Positions 46,204-59,912 of a stretch of DNA of 64,000 nucleotides are shown in pieces (within the stretch, counting starts at the first letter, position 1; every line of letters starts with the position of its first letter). The stretch lies in the NCBI GenBank assembly GCA_025094145.1, contig JALLLS010000026.1, positions 186,001 through 250,000 of the forward strand, read 5' to 3'. The translations under genes and the position numbers were made by a program. This stretch comes from Spinellus fusiger (lineage: Eukaryota > Mucoromycota > Mucoromycetes > Mucorales > Phycomycetaceae). The notes below the pieces were generated by a model that saw only the letters and a list, made by a program, of their open reading frames with translations, was not told where the DNA came from and did not search any database.

Positions 46204-48912
46204 ATGACATCTTATGCTTCTGTCTCTTCTTCCTCACAACCCCCAAGGAGTATTTTAAAGCAGAGAAGTTCGAGCAAAGGTGCCTCGTGGTTGTCTCCTA
46301 TTGGAATAAAGACAGCTGCCAATGAAGACTATGCATCCCAAGGTCTGATGCGTTTCCGTAAATTTTTATCTCCTAGTGGTGATCTTGGGACACTGCATGG
46401 AGAAGACCTTTTGCCCAAAGGACTCAAACGAGTGCGATTCTCAGCCTGCTTAACCACAGAATACCCTTTCAAACCTACCAAGTCGAATTTTGCCACCTCA
46501 CCCACTCACTCTCAGCACACTACTCCACAGGCACTGCACGGGCTGTACGAAGCAGCATGCAGGAACAGGGAGGAGCTCATGTTTCCTATATTTCTTACCC
46601 AAGTGCTGGCAAGTTCTTAATGATTTCTTTACTGAAGATGATCAGGACTGATGTGTTTATGCTCCACTCCTACTACTGCTGCTACTGCTGCTGTTGCCAC
46701 CATGACTAGGCTCATCAACACACCCGATATCTTACCCACTTGGACTTCACCAACCACCCTATTGACCGCAAAACAGCAGAACCCTTGGCAGATGTACTGT
46801 GTCTTGAATTTGGATTGAGGCATTTGATTCTTGAGAGATGTGAATTGGAGGATGAGGTAGACTATGCGTGTGGAGAGACGTGTTGTGCTAACATTGGACA
46901 GACCGTGAAGCTTCTTCTCCATAGTCTTATGGTGACAAATACATTGGAAGAGTTGAGTTTATCCTTTAATCCTAAGCTAAAGACCCAGGGGTTCAAGTAT
47001 ATTGCTATCTACATCAAAGGATCTCAAAAGCTAAAGAAACTGGATCTGTCTTGTACATTGCCTGATAAAAAGGCTATTGGGTACATTGCACAGTCTCTTG
47101 CAAAGATAGAAGGCTCTGAAGCACCTAGCCTGGAGACTCTTTTGCTGCAAAGCTGCAGACTCAGTTTGCCCCACCTGAAGGTACTCTCTGCCGGTGTTCG
47201 TGCTTCTGCTTGTCTGCGCCATCTCTCTCTGATGTATAACCGTATTACCCATCAGAGTGCTATTTGGGTGGGGGTGATGTTGCGTGATTATGATGATCTT
47301 CGTCATCCACAGCAGGGATTGGAGAGTCTAATGTTGGATGGGAATGAGATTAAGCAAGGCATACAGTCCATTACACAGGCCCTCCGACGAAATCAGCGGC
47401 TGCGTTCTCTATCCCTTAGTGGCTGTAGAATAGACGCTGATGGGTGTAAGTGGATAGGAGAGGCTTTGGTAAGATGTATAGATGTGGGCTTGGTGGCTAA
47501 TAGAGAATAGAAATACAACCAGTCACTGCAGACGCTAAAGCTAAACTTCAACAGCCTAGGCCCGACTACTATGGGAGTAAGTGCACCTATGGCATAGTGT
47601 AAGAATGACTTATGCATGAGATACTAGGTTTTCCTTAGAGATGCACTATATGTTAATTCTACTATCACCACATTGAATCTGGAGGATACCGGTCTTGGAT
47701 CAGAAGGTAAGGGACAAAAAAGAAAAAAAAGAGAGAAGTGGGATGAGGACAGTGCTTTTCTTTTCTTTTCTTTTGGACTTAGCTATGGGGAATTGTATGA
47801 ATAGGTCTTATTGCACTATCAGAATGCCTTCCTCATAATCATACATTGAAGGAACTTGATATGTCCTGTAATCCAGCCATTGGTTTTGAAGGTCTTTCTG
47901 CCTTATCTTTGGCATTAAAGAATAATTCATCTTTGACTGTGTTGTCTTTTAATATTCCTGTAAGTCAACACAATGTTTACTCCTCCCTGTTTTTTATTTA
48001 TTTATTTAAAAATAATAATGAATTCTATCGTGTTGGACAGTGCAATAGTATCTATATGGATAAAGTAAAGCATGAAATTATTGAATACTGCGAACGAAAT
48101 GACCTAGCAGCAGCATCTCAGAAGAGTATCCGTCCTTCTCATGGAGCAGTGATTACAAAGACACAGGCCACTGCACGATTATCGCTTCAGGAACGACTAG
48201 CAGCAGTAATGCAATCTAAACCGAGATCAGAAAGTCTCTCTCCCTCTTCAGTACATCAAGTTATGGCTCCACAAAAACTCACCTCTTTTGAGCAAAATAA
48301 TATCTTTATAGACCAGACCAATGAACAAGTCTCTTTGTTTGAGGACATTATGTCTGAAGCCCACAAAGTAGATTCTTCCAAAGAAATACTGATGGTAAGC
48401 ATACCCTACTGGCACCCATATTACTATTGTTATTGTACTGAATCCATGGATGGGATGGATCTCTAGTCTCTCTACCATGATTACAAAAACATTCATACCA
48501 CAGTATCCAATAAGATCTCTGAAGTAGAGGACAGCGAACAATTGAGTAAGTAATGCCTCATAACAACAAGAAAATAATCTGTCTAGTGCGTCTTTTGGAG
48601 ATCAACGATCGTATAATGAGTATCACTGCCTATGATGAGTTTGGTCTACCTATCGATATAAAGGAATCAAAAAACAAGACATCTGATAGGCTAAACAGTA
48701 GCCATTCCGAGGATGTGTTGGCTACAACATCACCCCTATCACCCTTATCACCCTTTGAAATTGGAGATGATGACGAGGACGAGGATATTATATTGGACCA
48801 GATGCTCTCAGACACTGCAATGGATCTTATGAGCCTAGAAGAGCTGCGTCATACCAAAGAGATAGAAGAAGGCACTGTCTTTAAAAAGGCAAAAGAAACA
48901 AAGAATGAATAA
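46204..48912 (+). CDS. Leucine-rich repeat PP1-docking protein (PPP1R37-like), about 717 aa
   Basis: Nine exons: 46204-46608, 46710-46856, 46902-47468, 47523-47576, about 47640-47706, 47805-47959, 48041-48394, 48467-48545, 48587-48912. The N terminus has RSILK (SILK motif, residues 16-19) and KRVRFS (RVxF motif, 76-79), the canonical paired protein phosphatase 1 docking motifs. Then come ribonuclease-inhibitor-type LRRs (NTLEELSLSFN, LKKLDLSCT, SLETLLLQSC, LRHLSLMYN, LESLMLDGN, LRSLSLSGC, LQTLKLNFN, LKELDMSCN). This order resembles animal PPP1R37. The first intron is GC-AG (CTG|GCAAGT). The exon 4/5 junction (47576 to about 47640) does not close in frame with canonical sites and is off by one base. 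The C-terminal region is acidic. Confidence 0.8.
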
Positions 48913-49416
48913 GCACGAAGGTCTTCCATGTCTGCTGCTGTATGCCTTGTTTTCTGTTCTTATTCTCGTTCGTATTATTATTGTTTTGTGTTTCCTTGTA
49001 TTATTGTTATTAGTGTTAGTGTTATTTTATAGTTTACTCTTCTCTCTATAGTCCTTATTGGCTCTCTTTTGTTGTCTTACTATTTATCTCTACTAATAAA
49101 ACTATAGACTTATGGGTTGATATGGGTTTCAGACCTAAACTAATCTGTGGTTTTATAGTAGGTATCTTGTAGACAAATGTCCTGTGGTTGAAGGAGGGGC
49201 TCTAGTAGTGTACAAGATGCCATTGTAACACCATTTTACACGTACAGATCGGATGCATTAGCAATTCTTCAGTCAATCGAATCTTAAAAATAATGAGCAG
49301 TGAACCCTTAGACTACACCTGAAAGGCACTGTCTTTGACTGACTATGAGTAAAATGGACTGTAGAACACGCTTAGAGATTTTCCTTAGAGATAGGCCTAG
49401 TATGAAATACTGCTTA
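48913..49416. other. Intergenic region
   Basis: 3' flank of the LRR gene with ATTATT-rich sequence. No gene recognised. Confidence 0.5.
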
Positions 49417-49584
49417 TATCCATACCTATAATACTGATCATATTCACACCTATAACACTGCTTATATCCATACCTATAATACTGATCATATCCACACCTA
49501 TAATACTACTCATATCCACACCTATAATACTACCCATATCCACACCTATAATACTACCCATATCCACACCTATAATACTACTCA
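49417..49584. repeat. 24-bp minisatellite, seven copies
   Basis: Seven head-to-tail copies of tatccacacctataatact plus a variable 5-nt ending (gatca, actca, accca or similar). An open frame on the minus strand is a by-product of the repeat. Confidence 0.95.
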
Positions 49585-49750
49585 TACTAACATTAGCAAT
49601 GGCTTGGTGATATGTATAAAATTTCAGAATTCTTATTTAACCTGTTCATCCTTCAGCATTCCATTTATGCACAAAGTGAACTCTAAAATGATAGACAATG
49701 TCAATATAAAACCTAAAAAATACAAATATCCATTTTATCACTTTACAGCA

Positions 49751-50260
49751 ATGTCATTCCAACGCATTTCTTCTTCATTTTCTACCAATAATAACTCTAT
49801 TGCTCTACTCATAGACCCATCTCCCCCAGCTTACTCTTCTCTCACCATTACTTCTCACCAGCCAATGCACTACCACAGACATCCTACTGGGTATCTTTCT
49901 GTTTCTCAGCATATCAATCCCTGTCAGCACTTGTCAAAAAGATGCTGTGTACGAAATACACATTTACCCCTTGAAGAAAACACACCCACAGACTCATCTA
50001 ATCTATCCAGTATCAGCCATACTATGAGTGGTATCAATGGCATCAGCAGTGATGGTGGTGGTGGTATCAGTAGTAATAGCAACAGCACCACCATCAGTAG
50101 TTATACGACAGACCCATCTCACAGACTACAGCCAAAACATTTGAACCGGTCTCCTCTGCTTCATGACTATGAATCCTTTCCGGACACTCTTCATTTCCAC
50201 CCAAAGCGATGGCTTAAATCAGAAAGACCTGTCTTATGGACTATTGATGAGGAAGATTGA
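49751..50260 (+). CDS. Hypothetical Ser/His-rich protein, 169 aa
   Basis: Open frame starting MSFQRISSSFSTNNN; upstream in-frame sequence extends to 49604 but looks like AT-rich leader, and TTTACAG just before the ATG could be a 5' UTR splice acceptor. The protein is low complexity (Ser, His, Pro, Asn, a GGGG run) with a more conserved-looking C-terminal block (PLLHDYESFPDTLHFHPKRW) ending in an acidic TIDEED. No family recognised. Confidence 0.5.
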   Translation: MSFQRISSSFSTNNNSIALLIDPSPPAYSSLTITSHQPMHYHRHPTGYLSVSQHINPCQHLSKRCCVRNTHLPLEENTPTDSSNLSSISHTMSGINGISSDGGGGISSNSNSTTISSYTTDPSHRLQPKHLNRSPLLHDYESFPDTLHFHPKRWLKSERPVLWTIDEED

Positions 50261-50610
50261 TATAGATATAGATATTTATATAAGCCAATGAATAAACAAT
50301 AATAACAATAACAATAACAATAATGAGAAAAGGTCCATAATAAATAACATTAATTTGAGTAAAATAAAGGGCCCTTATATAGTGTGTGGATATAAAGATG
50401 TCTTTATGTACACCTGCATACCTAGGAGTAGACACTGGCTCACAGACTTGTACACATATAAGCATAGGAAAACACAACCTAATTCTCCATCTAATTCTCC
50501 ATCTAATTCCCCCTTCTCTTCTATCTGACATGGATAGATTGACATTGACTCGTATTTACACCCAATAACCACTCATTTATTCATTCATAGGTTCACCTTG
50601 TTTTTATGAT
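50261..50610. other. Convergent intergenic region
   Basis: Between the convergent 169-aa gene and PRP4 kinase. Contains AATAAC repeats (50295-50325) and a ctaattctccat triplicate (50480-50510). No gene seen. Confidence 0.55.
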
Positions 50611-53660
<3,050 letters not shown>

Positions 53661-53862
53661 GGAGGAGTGGGTTGTGTAGGCGGGTGAAGTAGGTAAGTTG
53701 GGTTGACAATGAGAAAGAAGGGTGGAAATGGGTTGCTTGTTTTGGAACCTATCGGGTCTTCAAATGTCTGACGTTTACTTTTTATTTATTTATTTTTGCT
53801 GTGGATAAAATGTCGAGGATCAAAAGAGAGAGAGAGAGAGAGAGAAAGAAGAGTCACACTCT
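53661..53862. promoter_or_regulatory. Bidirectional promoter between PRP4 kinase and mL46-like gene
   Basis: Just 202 bp separate the two divergent start codons. Contains an (AG)n run at 53826-53848 and a TTTATTTATTTATTT stretch near 53778; both genes must share this space. Confidence 0.6.
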
Positions 53863-54663
53863 ATGGTACAGACACATTTCTCAAGGGCTTCTTCCTTAAG
53901 GATCCCTGCTTTAAGGATCCCTGCTTTAAAGACTTTTTCTTTAAGGGCTTCTTCCTTAGGGACTTCTTCCTTAGGGACAAGTACTCTTTTCTCACCTAGT
54001 CCATCATGTTGGACGCTCCTTCTCTCTTTCTACACGACCATGACTCCACCGGTCGCCGTCACTTATAGACCTGTGTCTGCTATGATAGTCAAAAGACATC
54101 CCATCCTACCAGACACACCAACCCAAGAGCAATACCAGAAGGAGCAGAAGGAGCAGGACGACACAAAAAGCCTTACTCGCCAGCCCAAGAACACACTTTA
54201 TCTTCTAGTGAAGAAACCACGCACAGACCACAAATGGCAGTTTCCTCAAGGCGGTTCTGATCCTGGCGAAACAGTAGCACAGGCTGCACTAAGAGAGTTG
54301 GAGGAGGAGTGTGGCAGGGATATCCAGGTGCGGCTGGAGACTGAGGATTCCATTGGCACCTACAAATACCCTTTCCCAGAGGCATTTCTTGCCCACTGCA
54401 AGCGCAAGAAGAGAAAGTACGGAGGGGCCAAGGTTGATTTTATCAGTGCAGAATGGGTCTCTGGTCAGTGTCAGCCAGATGGCCGTGAAATCATTGACTT
54501 TGCGTGGCTCACACAAGAAGAGTGGGTGACGTATGTGAGTCCTGAGTATGCACAGGGCGTAAAGTGTCTGTTGGAGAGAGCAACTCTTCTTTCTCCGTCT
54601 TCCTCTTCTTCCTCTTCTTCCTCTTCTTCCTCTTCCTCCTCCTCTTTCTCTTCTTCCCAATAA
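53863..54663 (+). CDS. Mitochondrial ribosomal protein mL46-like Nudix-fold protein, 266 aa
   Basis: Single exon. The N-terminal ~60 residues are basic and Ser-rich with short tandem repeats (RIPAL, SSLGT), consistent with a mitochondrial targeting peptide. The core begins MTPPVAVTYRPVSAMIVKRHP, then NTLYLLVKK, KWQFPQGGSDPGE and a complete Nudix box (GGSDPGE ... LRELEEECG) and ends DFAWLTQEEWVTYVSPEYAQGVK, a typical mL46 C-terminal block. The C terminus is poly-Ser. In mL46 proteins the Nudix box is usually degenerate; here the REXXEE core is intact. An alternative is a true mitochondrial Nudix hydrolase. The Met at 54041 is an alternative start without the presequence. Confidence 0.8.
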   Translation: MVQTHFSRASSLRIPALRIPALKTFSLRASSLGTSSLGTSTLFSPSPSCWTLLLSFYTTMTPPVAVTYRPVSAMIVKRHPILPDTPTQEQYQKEQKEQDDTKSLTRQPKNTLYLLVKKPRTDHKWQFPQGGSDPGETVAQAALRELEEECGRDIQVRLETEDSIGTYKYPFPEAFLAHCKRKKRKYGGAKVDFISAEWVSGQCQPDGREIIDFAWLTQEEWVTYVSPEYAQGVKCLLERATLLSPSSSSSSSSSSSSSSSSFSSSQ

Positions 54664-54792
54664 AAAACAGATGGCTTGTATGAAGAAGAAAGAAAAAGAA
54701 AAAGACGTCTGTTGGATATGCACGTGATATAAGCGAGACTGGCCTCTGTTTCTTTCTCCCTCTCTTCTTTCTTTCTTTCTCTCCTTCTTCTA

Positions 54793-56119
54793 ATGACGTC
54801 CACAACAGCAGCAGACACCCCTCCACAGCAGCAGCAGACACCCTCCACAGCACAGAAACACCTTCCTCCCAGTATCACCGTCACTCATGAGTCCACGCCT
54901 CTACTGTCCACAAGCACTGCCTCCACCGCAGCTGACTTTTCTCTTTCTTTCAGCACAGACCCCCTCCTGCGTAGAAGGGAGCAGTGGGGTGTGGTGCTGA
55001 TGGCTCTGTCAGCCCTTGCGTTTTCAGCCATGGCCCTGTGCGTGCGCCAGAGTGCCCGCTCCTTGGCCACCATGCACATTGTCCTTGCTCGCTCTCTAGT
55101 GCAGTGGATTCTCTCTCTTGTGAGCTGTGGTGTGCTCAGGATCAACCCACTAGGGAAGAAGGGCGTAAGACGGTGGCTTGTCTTTCGTGCGCTTGTCAGT
55201 GCAGTGGGTCTTGTTCTCTTCTTCTTCAGTCTTACTCAACTGTCGCTGGTAGAGGCCACAGGTAATACACCCTCCTCCCCTCCCCTCCCCTCCCCTCCTT
55301 AGCACTAGACCAGCAGAGAGCCTTTGCTCATGGGAGGAAACAGCACTCTTCTTCCTAGGCCCTACCTTCACCGCCATGATGGCCTGTTTCTTTCTGAAGG
55401 AGCCATGGACACTGGTAGAGGGTGTGTGCAGTGTGGTGTGTCTGCCGGGGATTCTTCTTGTGTGGCAGCCGCATGCCCTGGTGTGGGGTTCTGCTGACAG
55501 TCCATCGGACTCTTCTCTACGGTCTTTGGCGGTTGTGTGTGCAGTGGCGGGTGCTGTTCTCTCTGCCGTTGCCTATGTGTCTGTGAAGAGGGTGGGGAAT
55601 AGCACCCATTTCATGGTGCATTCGGTGTATGTTTCTGCTGTGGCGTGTGGTCTTGGGTGGATTGGCCTTGGATGGACACCGCTGCCTGTCGTTGAGGATC
55701 TCTTTGCTGTGCTTGTGCTTGTGTCTGTGGGGGTGTGTGCCTTTCTTGGACAGTGGCTGCTAAATAAGAGGTAGGTGGGTAGGTAGGCAAGTCAAGAGGT
55801 GTGGGTTGGAGTGTGCTAATGGTGTGTCTTGTGGGGCGAGGGTAGCTTGCAGTGGGTGCCTGCGGGTCTTGGTAAGTGGGTTTGGAGCGTGCTGATAGGC
55901 TGATGGAGTGCAGGCACTGTGATGCGTATCAGTGACGTTGTGGGTGCCTATCTGTTGGGGCGCATTGTCCTTGAGGAATCCCCAAACGGGGTTTGTGTTT
56001 TGGGTGTTCTTCTTATTGTTGGTATGACGACAACCCTCTCCATGCACAGGTGGTATGTGGAGAAGAGCAAGGCCCTTGTAGTGAGAATGCGTCAGTCAAG
56101 GGAGAGGCTGAGACAGTAG
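54793..56119 (+). CDS. EamA/DMT-superfamily transporter (SLC35G-like), 370 aa
   Basis: Four exons: 54793-55261, 55359-55770, 55846-55871 (26 nt) and 55914-56119 total 1113 nt in frame. After a ~65-residue Gln/Ser/Thr-rich cytosolic N terminus come about ten hydrophobic segments in two EamA halves (ALSALAFSAMALCVRQ, ALVSAVGLVLFFFSL, PTFTAMMACFFLKEP in half one; AVVCAVAGAVLSAVAYVSVKR, VLVLVSVGVCAFLGQ, DVVGAYLLGRIVLEE in half two). The AxxCFFLKEP and LLGRIVLEE elements are typical for EamA repeats. Substrate unknown. It starts 130 bp after the mL46-like gene stop. Confidence 0.88.
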
Positions 56120-56587
56120 CAAAAGTGAGTGTTGCTGTGGAGAATCCCGACTGTGCTATTGGACAGAAGGAGGAAAGAGAGGGAGCACGAAGAGGGGCGT
56201 CCACACACCCACTCCCATAGATACACACACCAACACACATCCACTGCTTTTGGAAATAATCTATCTGTATCATCATCATAATAATAATAATAACACTAAT
56301 AATAACACTAATAATAATAATACTAGTTATAACACTAATAATAACACTAATAATAACACTAGTAATAATAATACTAGTAATAAAAAAGACAATCACATCT
56401 TCATGGGACTGTCAGTCTTGAAGCAGCCTCTGGTCGTGGGGGGGATGTAGCTCAGTTTTTTCCCTTTTTTTTTCTTTCTTTTGAAAATATTTTCCCTGTC
56501 ACATCTCTTACCTGTTGTTGTTTTAGACTGCCTTGTCACAGCTCAAGTGTGCTTGTCTTAACCTTTCTCCTCCTCCCCCCCCCTCCA
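56120..56587. other. Intergenic region with ATTATT repeat and a tRNA-like 5' fragment
   Basis: AATAATAACACT repeats at 56275-56385. GGGGATGTAGCTCAG at 56441-56455 equals the 5' end of an alanine-type tRNA but is followed directly by poly-T, so no tRNA is present. Confidence 0.6.
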
Positions 56588-58075
56588 ATGCATAGTTCAG
56601 ACAGTCCTCTCAGATATCCTAACCAACAGGAAACTTGCCAGTCACTTATGAGAGAGTCCCCGCCCTCTGCCTTTAGTGCACACTCAGACACCCTCGATAA
56701 AAGCCCCTCCCTCCACAGACCACCCAAAGGCACGCCCAACCCCCCTCCAAGCGAGTCGACTTCTCTGACGCCACTACGCCGCTCCCACCGCCTGTCAATG
56801 AGTGACTCTGTCAACAAGAATGCCAGTCATGGTGCCAGTCCTAGTGCTGTGACTACTCCGCCCCACCCACTCACCCACAGCACGTCCGCTTCCCTCACTC
56901 CTCCTAATACTAGCACCCCTCCTGCAAAGAGAACTTCCTCATTCTCCTCTCACACAATGAAGACACGTCTCCAGAAAAAGACAAGAATACCCTCTTATAT
57001 GAACACTACTATATCTTCTCAAAATCACTTTTCAGAGAAACACACCTCTCCACAGCCCACACCTCTCCACAGCACAGTAAGTTGCTATTGACCTGTGGAT
57101 ACTATTGTCTATTAGAGAGCAGACAGTGGCTTTTCTGTCTTATTCATCTCTCTCTCTTTTACAGAAGAGGACACTGCCCTCTAGAATCCCTCGCTACAAA
57201 CCAGCAGCGCGTTCTCAGACAGCAGGCAACAACCTTGCAGACACAGCCCCCTTTGTTCCATTAGCAGTGGGTATTAAGCAGTTTGAAGAAGGACTCGGCA
57301 ATGGCGTGGTGTCTTCTCCCAAGGTGACTGATACGCTCAACGATATCGTAAGCGATCAAAGCTGAGAGTGCCCTATAGGACGACAAGAGTGCAGAACAAC
57401 CCCTTACATTCTCTCTCTCTCTCTCTTTGTTTCTTTGTTTCTTTGTTTGTATGTGGGAGATAGGCACCTTTTGTTCCTCAGAAGATGACAGTAGCAAGAT
57501 CACCCCTACTATTGACACGAGAACGGTCTTATTTAACACGGTAAGCACAGATGGAATAAGATTCCCATGGAAACAAAACAAGGAGAGAGAATAGATGCAC
57601 AAGACACATCTATCCATGTATTGATCCATCCATGCACCTATCCATCTTTAGGTATCGACAGAAATCCCTGCGTAACAAAATAGATGAAGCAAGCGAGAAC
57701 ACAAAACCATCTGTGCCTGTATCTGACCCTGGACTGAAACGCACTCTCCGTACGCGACAGTCTTCTCATATGACCAGACTCACAACTGCTTCTTCTAATG
57801 CAATAGCTTCCCATACCTCTTCCACCACGACAGATGAAAGACCCAATAAGAAGCAGAGAACAGGCACGCTTCGTGTTAGAGTAAGTTGCTTTCCTTTTTC
57901 TTTTTTTTCTTTATATATATATCAGATCCATGACTGTCTCTTCCCTCCTCTCATCATCTGACACTAGCCCTTTCGATTTGCCACTGAGGCACGTGCGAAC
58001 CACTACACAATGGAATCCACTTCAACAAAAGATGAACCAGAAAAAACAACGATTGGAAAGCGCAAGGTACGCTAA
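56588..58075 (+). CDS. Hypothetical basic Ser/Pro-rich protein, 361 aa
   Basis: Five exons: 56588-57076, 57165-57347, 57464-57540, 57652-57880 and 57968-58075 (1086 nt, in frame). Low complexity, rich in S, T, P, R and K, with clusters such as PLRRSHRLSMS, MKTRLQKKTRIPSY, SYLTRYRQKSLRNK and RTLRTRQSS, suggesting a disordered, phosphorylated, perhaps microtubule- or chromatin-associated protein. The last exon begins PFRFATEARA, which resembles the short PFxFxTxxRA motif of TPX2-type proteins (weak). An alternative last intron (58066-58151) would replace the final VR with LDEDRR. No firm family. Confidence 0.65.
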
Positions 58076-59912
58076 AAGTCCAGAAATATTTCCGGATTTC
58101 AAACCCAGGATGGTTTTATCAGCTTGCATATTTTACTCTCCCATTGCTACAGCTTGATGAAGATAGGAGATAGGGGCTTGTATAAATAAAGACAGAAAGA
58201 AGCAGGCTTTATTTCATCTGGAGTGCATTAGATTAGAGTGGGATGTTGAACATTACAGTCTCGAGATAAGAAAGTGTGACTGTGCATGTCTATAAATAAA
58301 GAAATTACTCTCATGCCATCCAATCAACTCACAGGCTTCTTACAAGAAGATAACAAAGACAAGAAGGAAGACTATGCTGATACTATCCAGCAGTAGCCAA
58401 TCACCTGGCTGCCTTGGCTGTCTTGGAGAAGTGTCTCTCTTGGGATGTGACTGACTTGTACTGGAGAAATAAAACCAATCCCAACCCTAGCCTACACACC
58501 AGAAGATTTTCTGGCCTTTAATCAGTGACACAATCATCCCTTTACGTCCAAAAATATTTTGCCTTTTATGTATCTGTGTTTAAAATCAAAGGTTTGCAAG
58601 TATCTAAATTATTGTTTCCTTTTGTGGATACCTCACTATCAAATTGTATTATCAATAGAATAGTGTTGATGAATAAAATTGTTTATTGTAATAGTATAGA
58701 TAATACTATAGTATGACTATAGCTACTGCCCAAGTACATTCCCTCATAGCAATAGAATATATACCTTAAAAGCCTTGTGATTTATCCTTGGGAGATAGAT
58801 AACACTAGAGAATATACCCTAGAGACCCTAGACAGTATAGAACACTACTTGGGACTAACTTGAAAGGAGTCATTATTTATTAACAATACAATGAGTGTCT
58901 TGTAGATTAAAATGAGCTCAAGCCCAGATGAAGACACCACTTACCTTTTTATCACTAGAATAGCCTTTGGTGGTATCTAAAACTTCTTTCTATTGTTTTT
59001 CTTTGTTAATAATGGCACATTACCTTGCTCAGCTATGCTTATCTTGACTAGTACTTGGGTGTTAAGTTGTATGTGCAGTGTAGGAAATAACAAAAGGAGG
59101 GAAGTGTCAAGACAAATAATAATTCTTCTTTCTCTATTCTGGTGATGTATTCACTAGCCTCCACTCATAAAATTCACAAGTCAAATTCACGTCAAATTTA
59201 CAAGTCAAACAATTCACACTCTATATAACTTTGATCATTATAGCTTAGAATGTAAATATATAAAATTAGCCTCAAGATCTATACTATGTAACTTTGTAAA
59301 ATATATCTTTTATTCTGCAATAAAGGGCACTGTGGTTATCAACAAGACCACTGGAGAGATGAATCTGTAGTAGTTCGGTCTCTAGCAGGGACTTGAAATG
59401 GAATATTGGATACAAAGGCTGGTCTAGGGAGATTAAAGAGGGTACATGAACAGAGACACAACACACGATTTGAGCACAATGGGTAACTAGGCAACTGTTT
59501 TTTAAGGAATTCTTTTCTTTTTAAAATGTTGTTGTAGTCTGCATTACTTTGGTAGTTCTGATTAAGCAAATGACTTGTGAAAATTCGTTTTGTTCTCTTC
59601 TGTTCGAATATAAATACCTAACAACCACAGTCTGTTGTTCTTCATAACTTCTACCCTCTTTATTTTGTTTGCCTTTGTCTGGCATATAAACCAACAGTTG
59701 TGATCTGGTGAGTGTATGTTTATTATGTCTGACATGTTAGTCAGTTTATATTGTATATTCTTTTATTTTAATAAACCAAGTGAATCCGTTACAAAGGCAA
59801 AGGCAAGAAGAAGGTGCCAGTGCAAGAGTAATACGATACACATAGAGAGTACATTAATACATCTTGGACTAATTATTTTTACTATTATTTTATTATTGAA
59901 AGGGGGTATTGG

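Noticed and set aside
56441..56520. Full tRNA-Ala gene
   Set aside because: Only the first 15 nt match; no anticodon arm, B box or acceptor complement follows.
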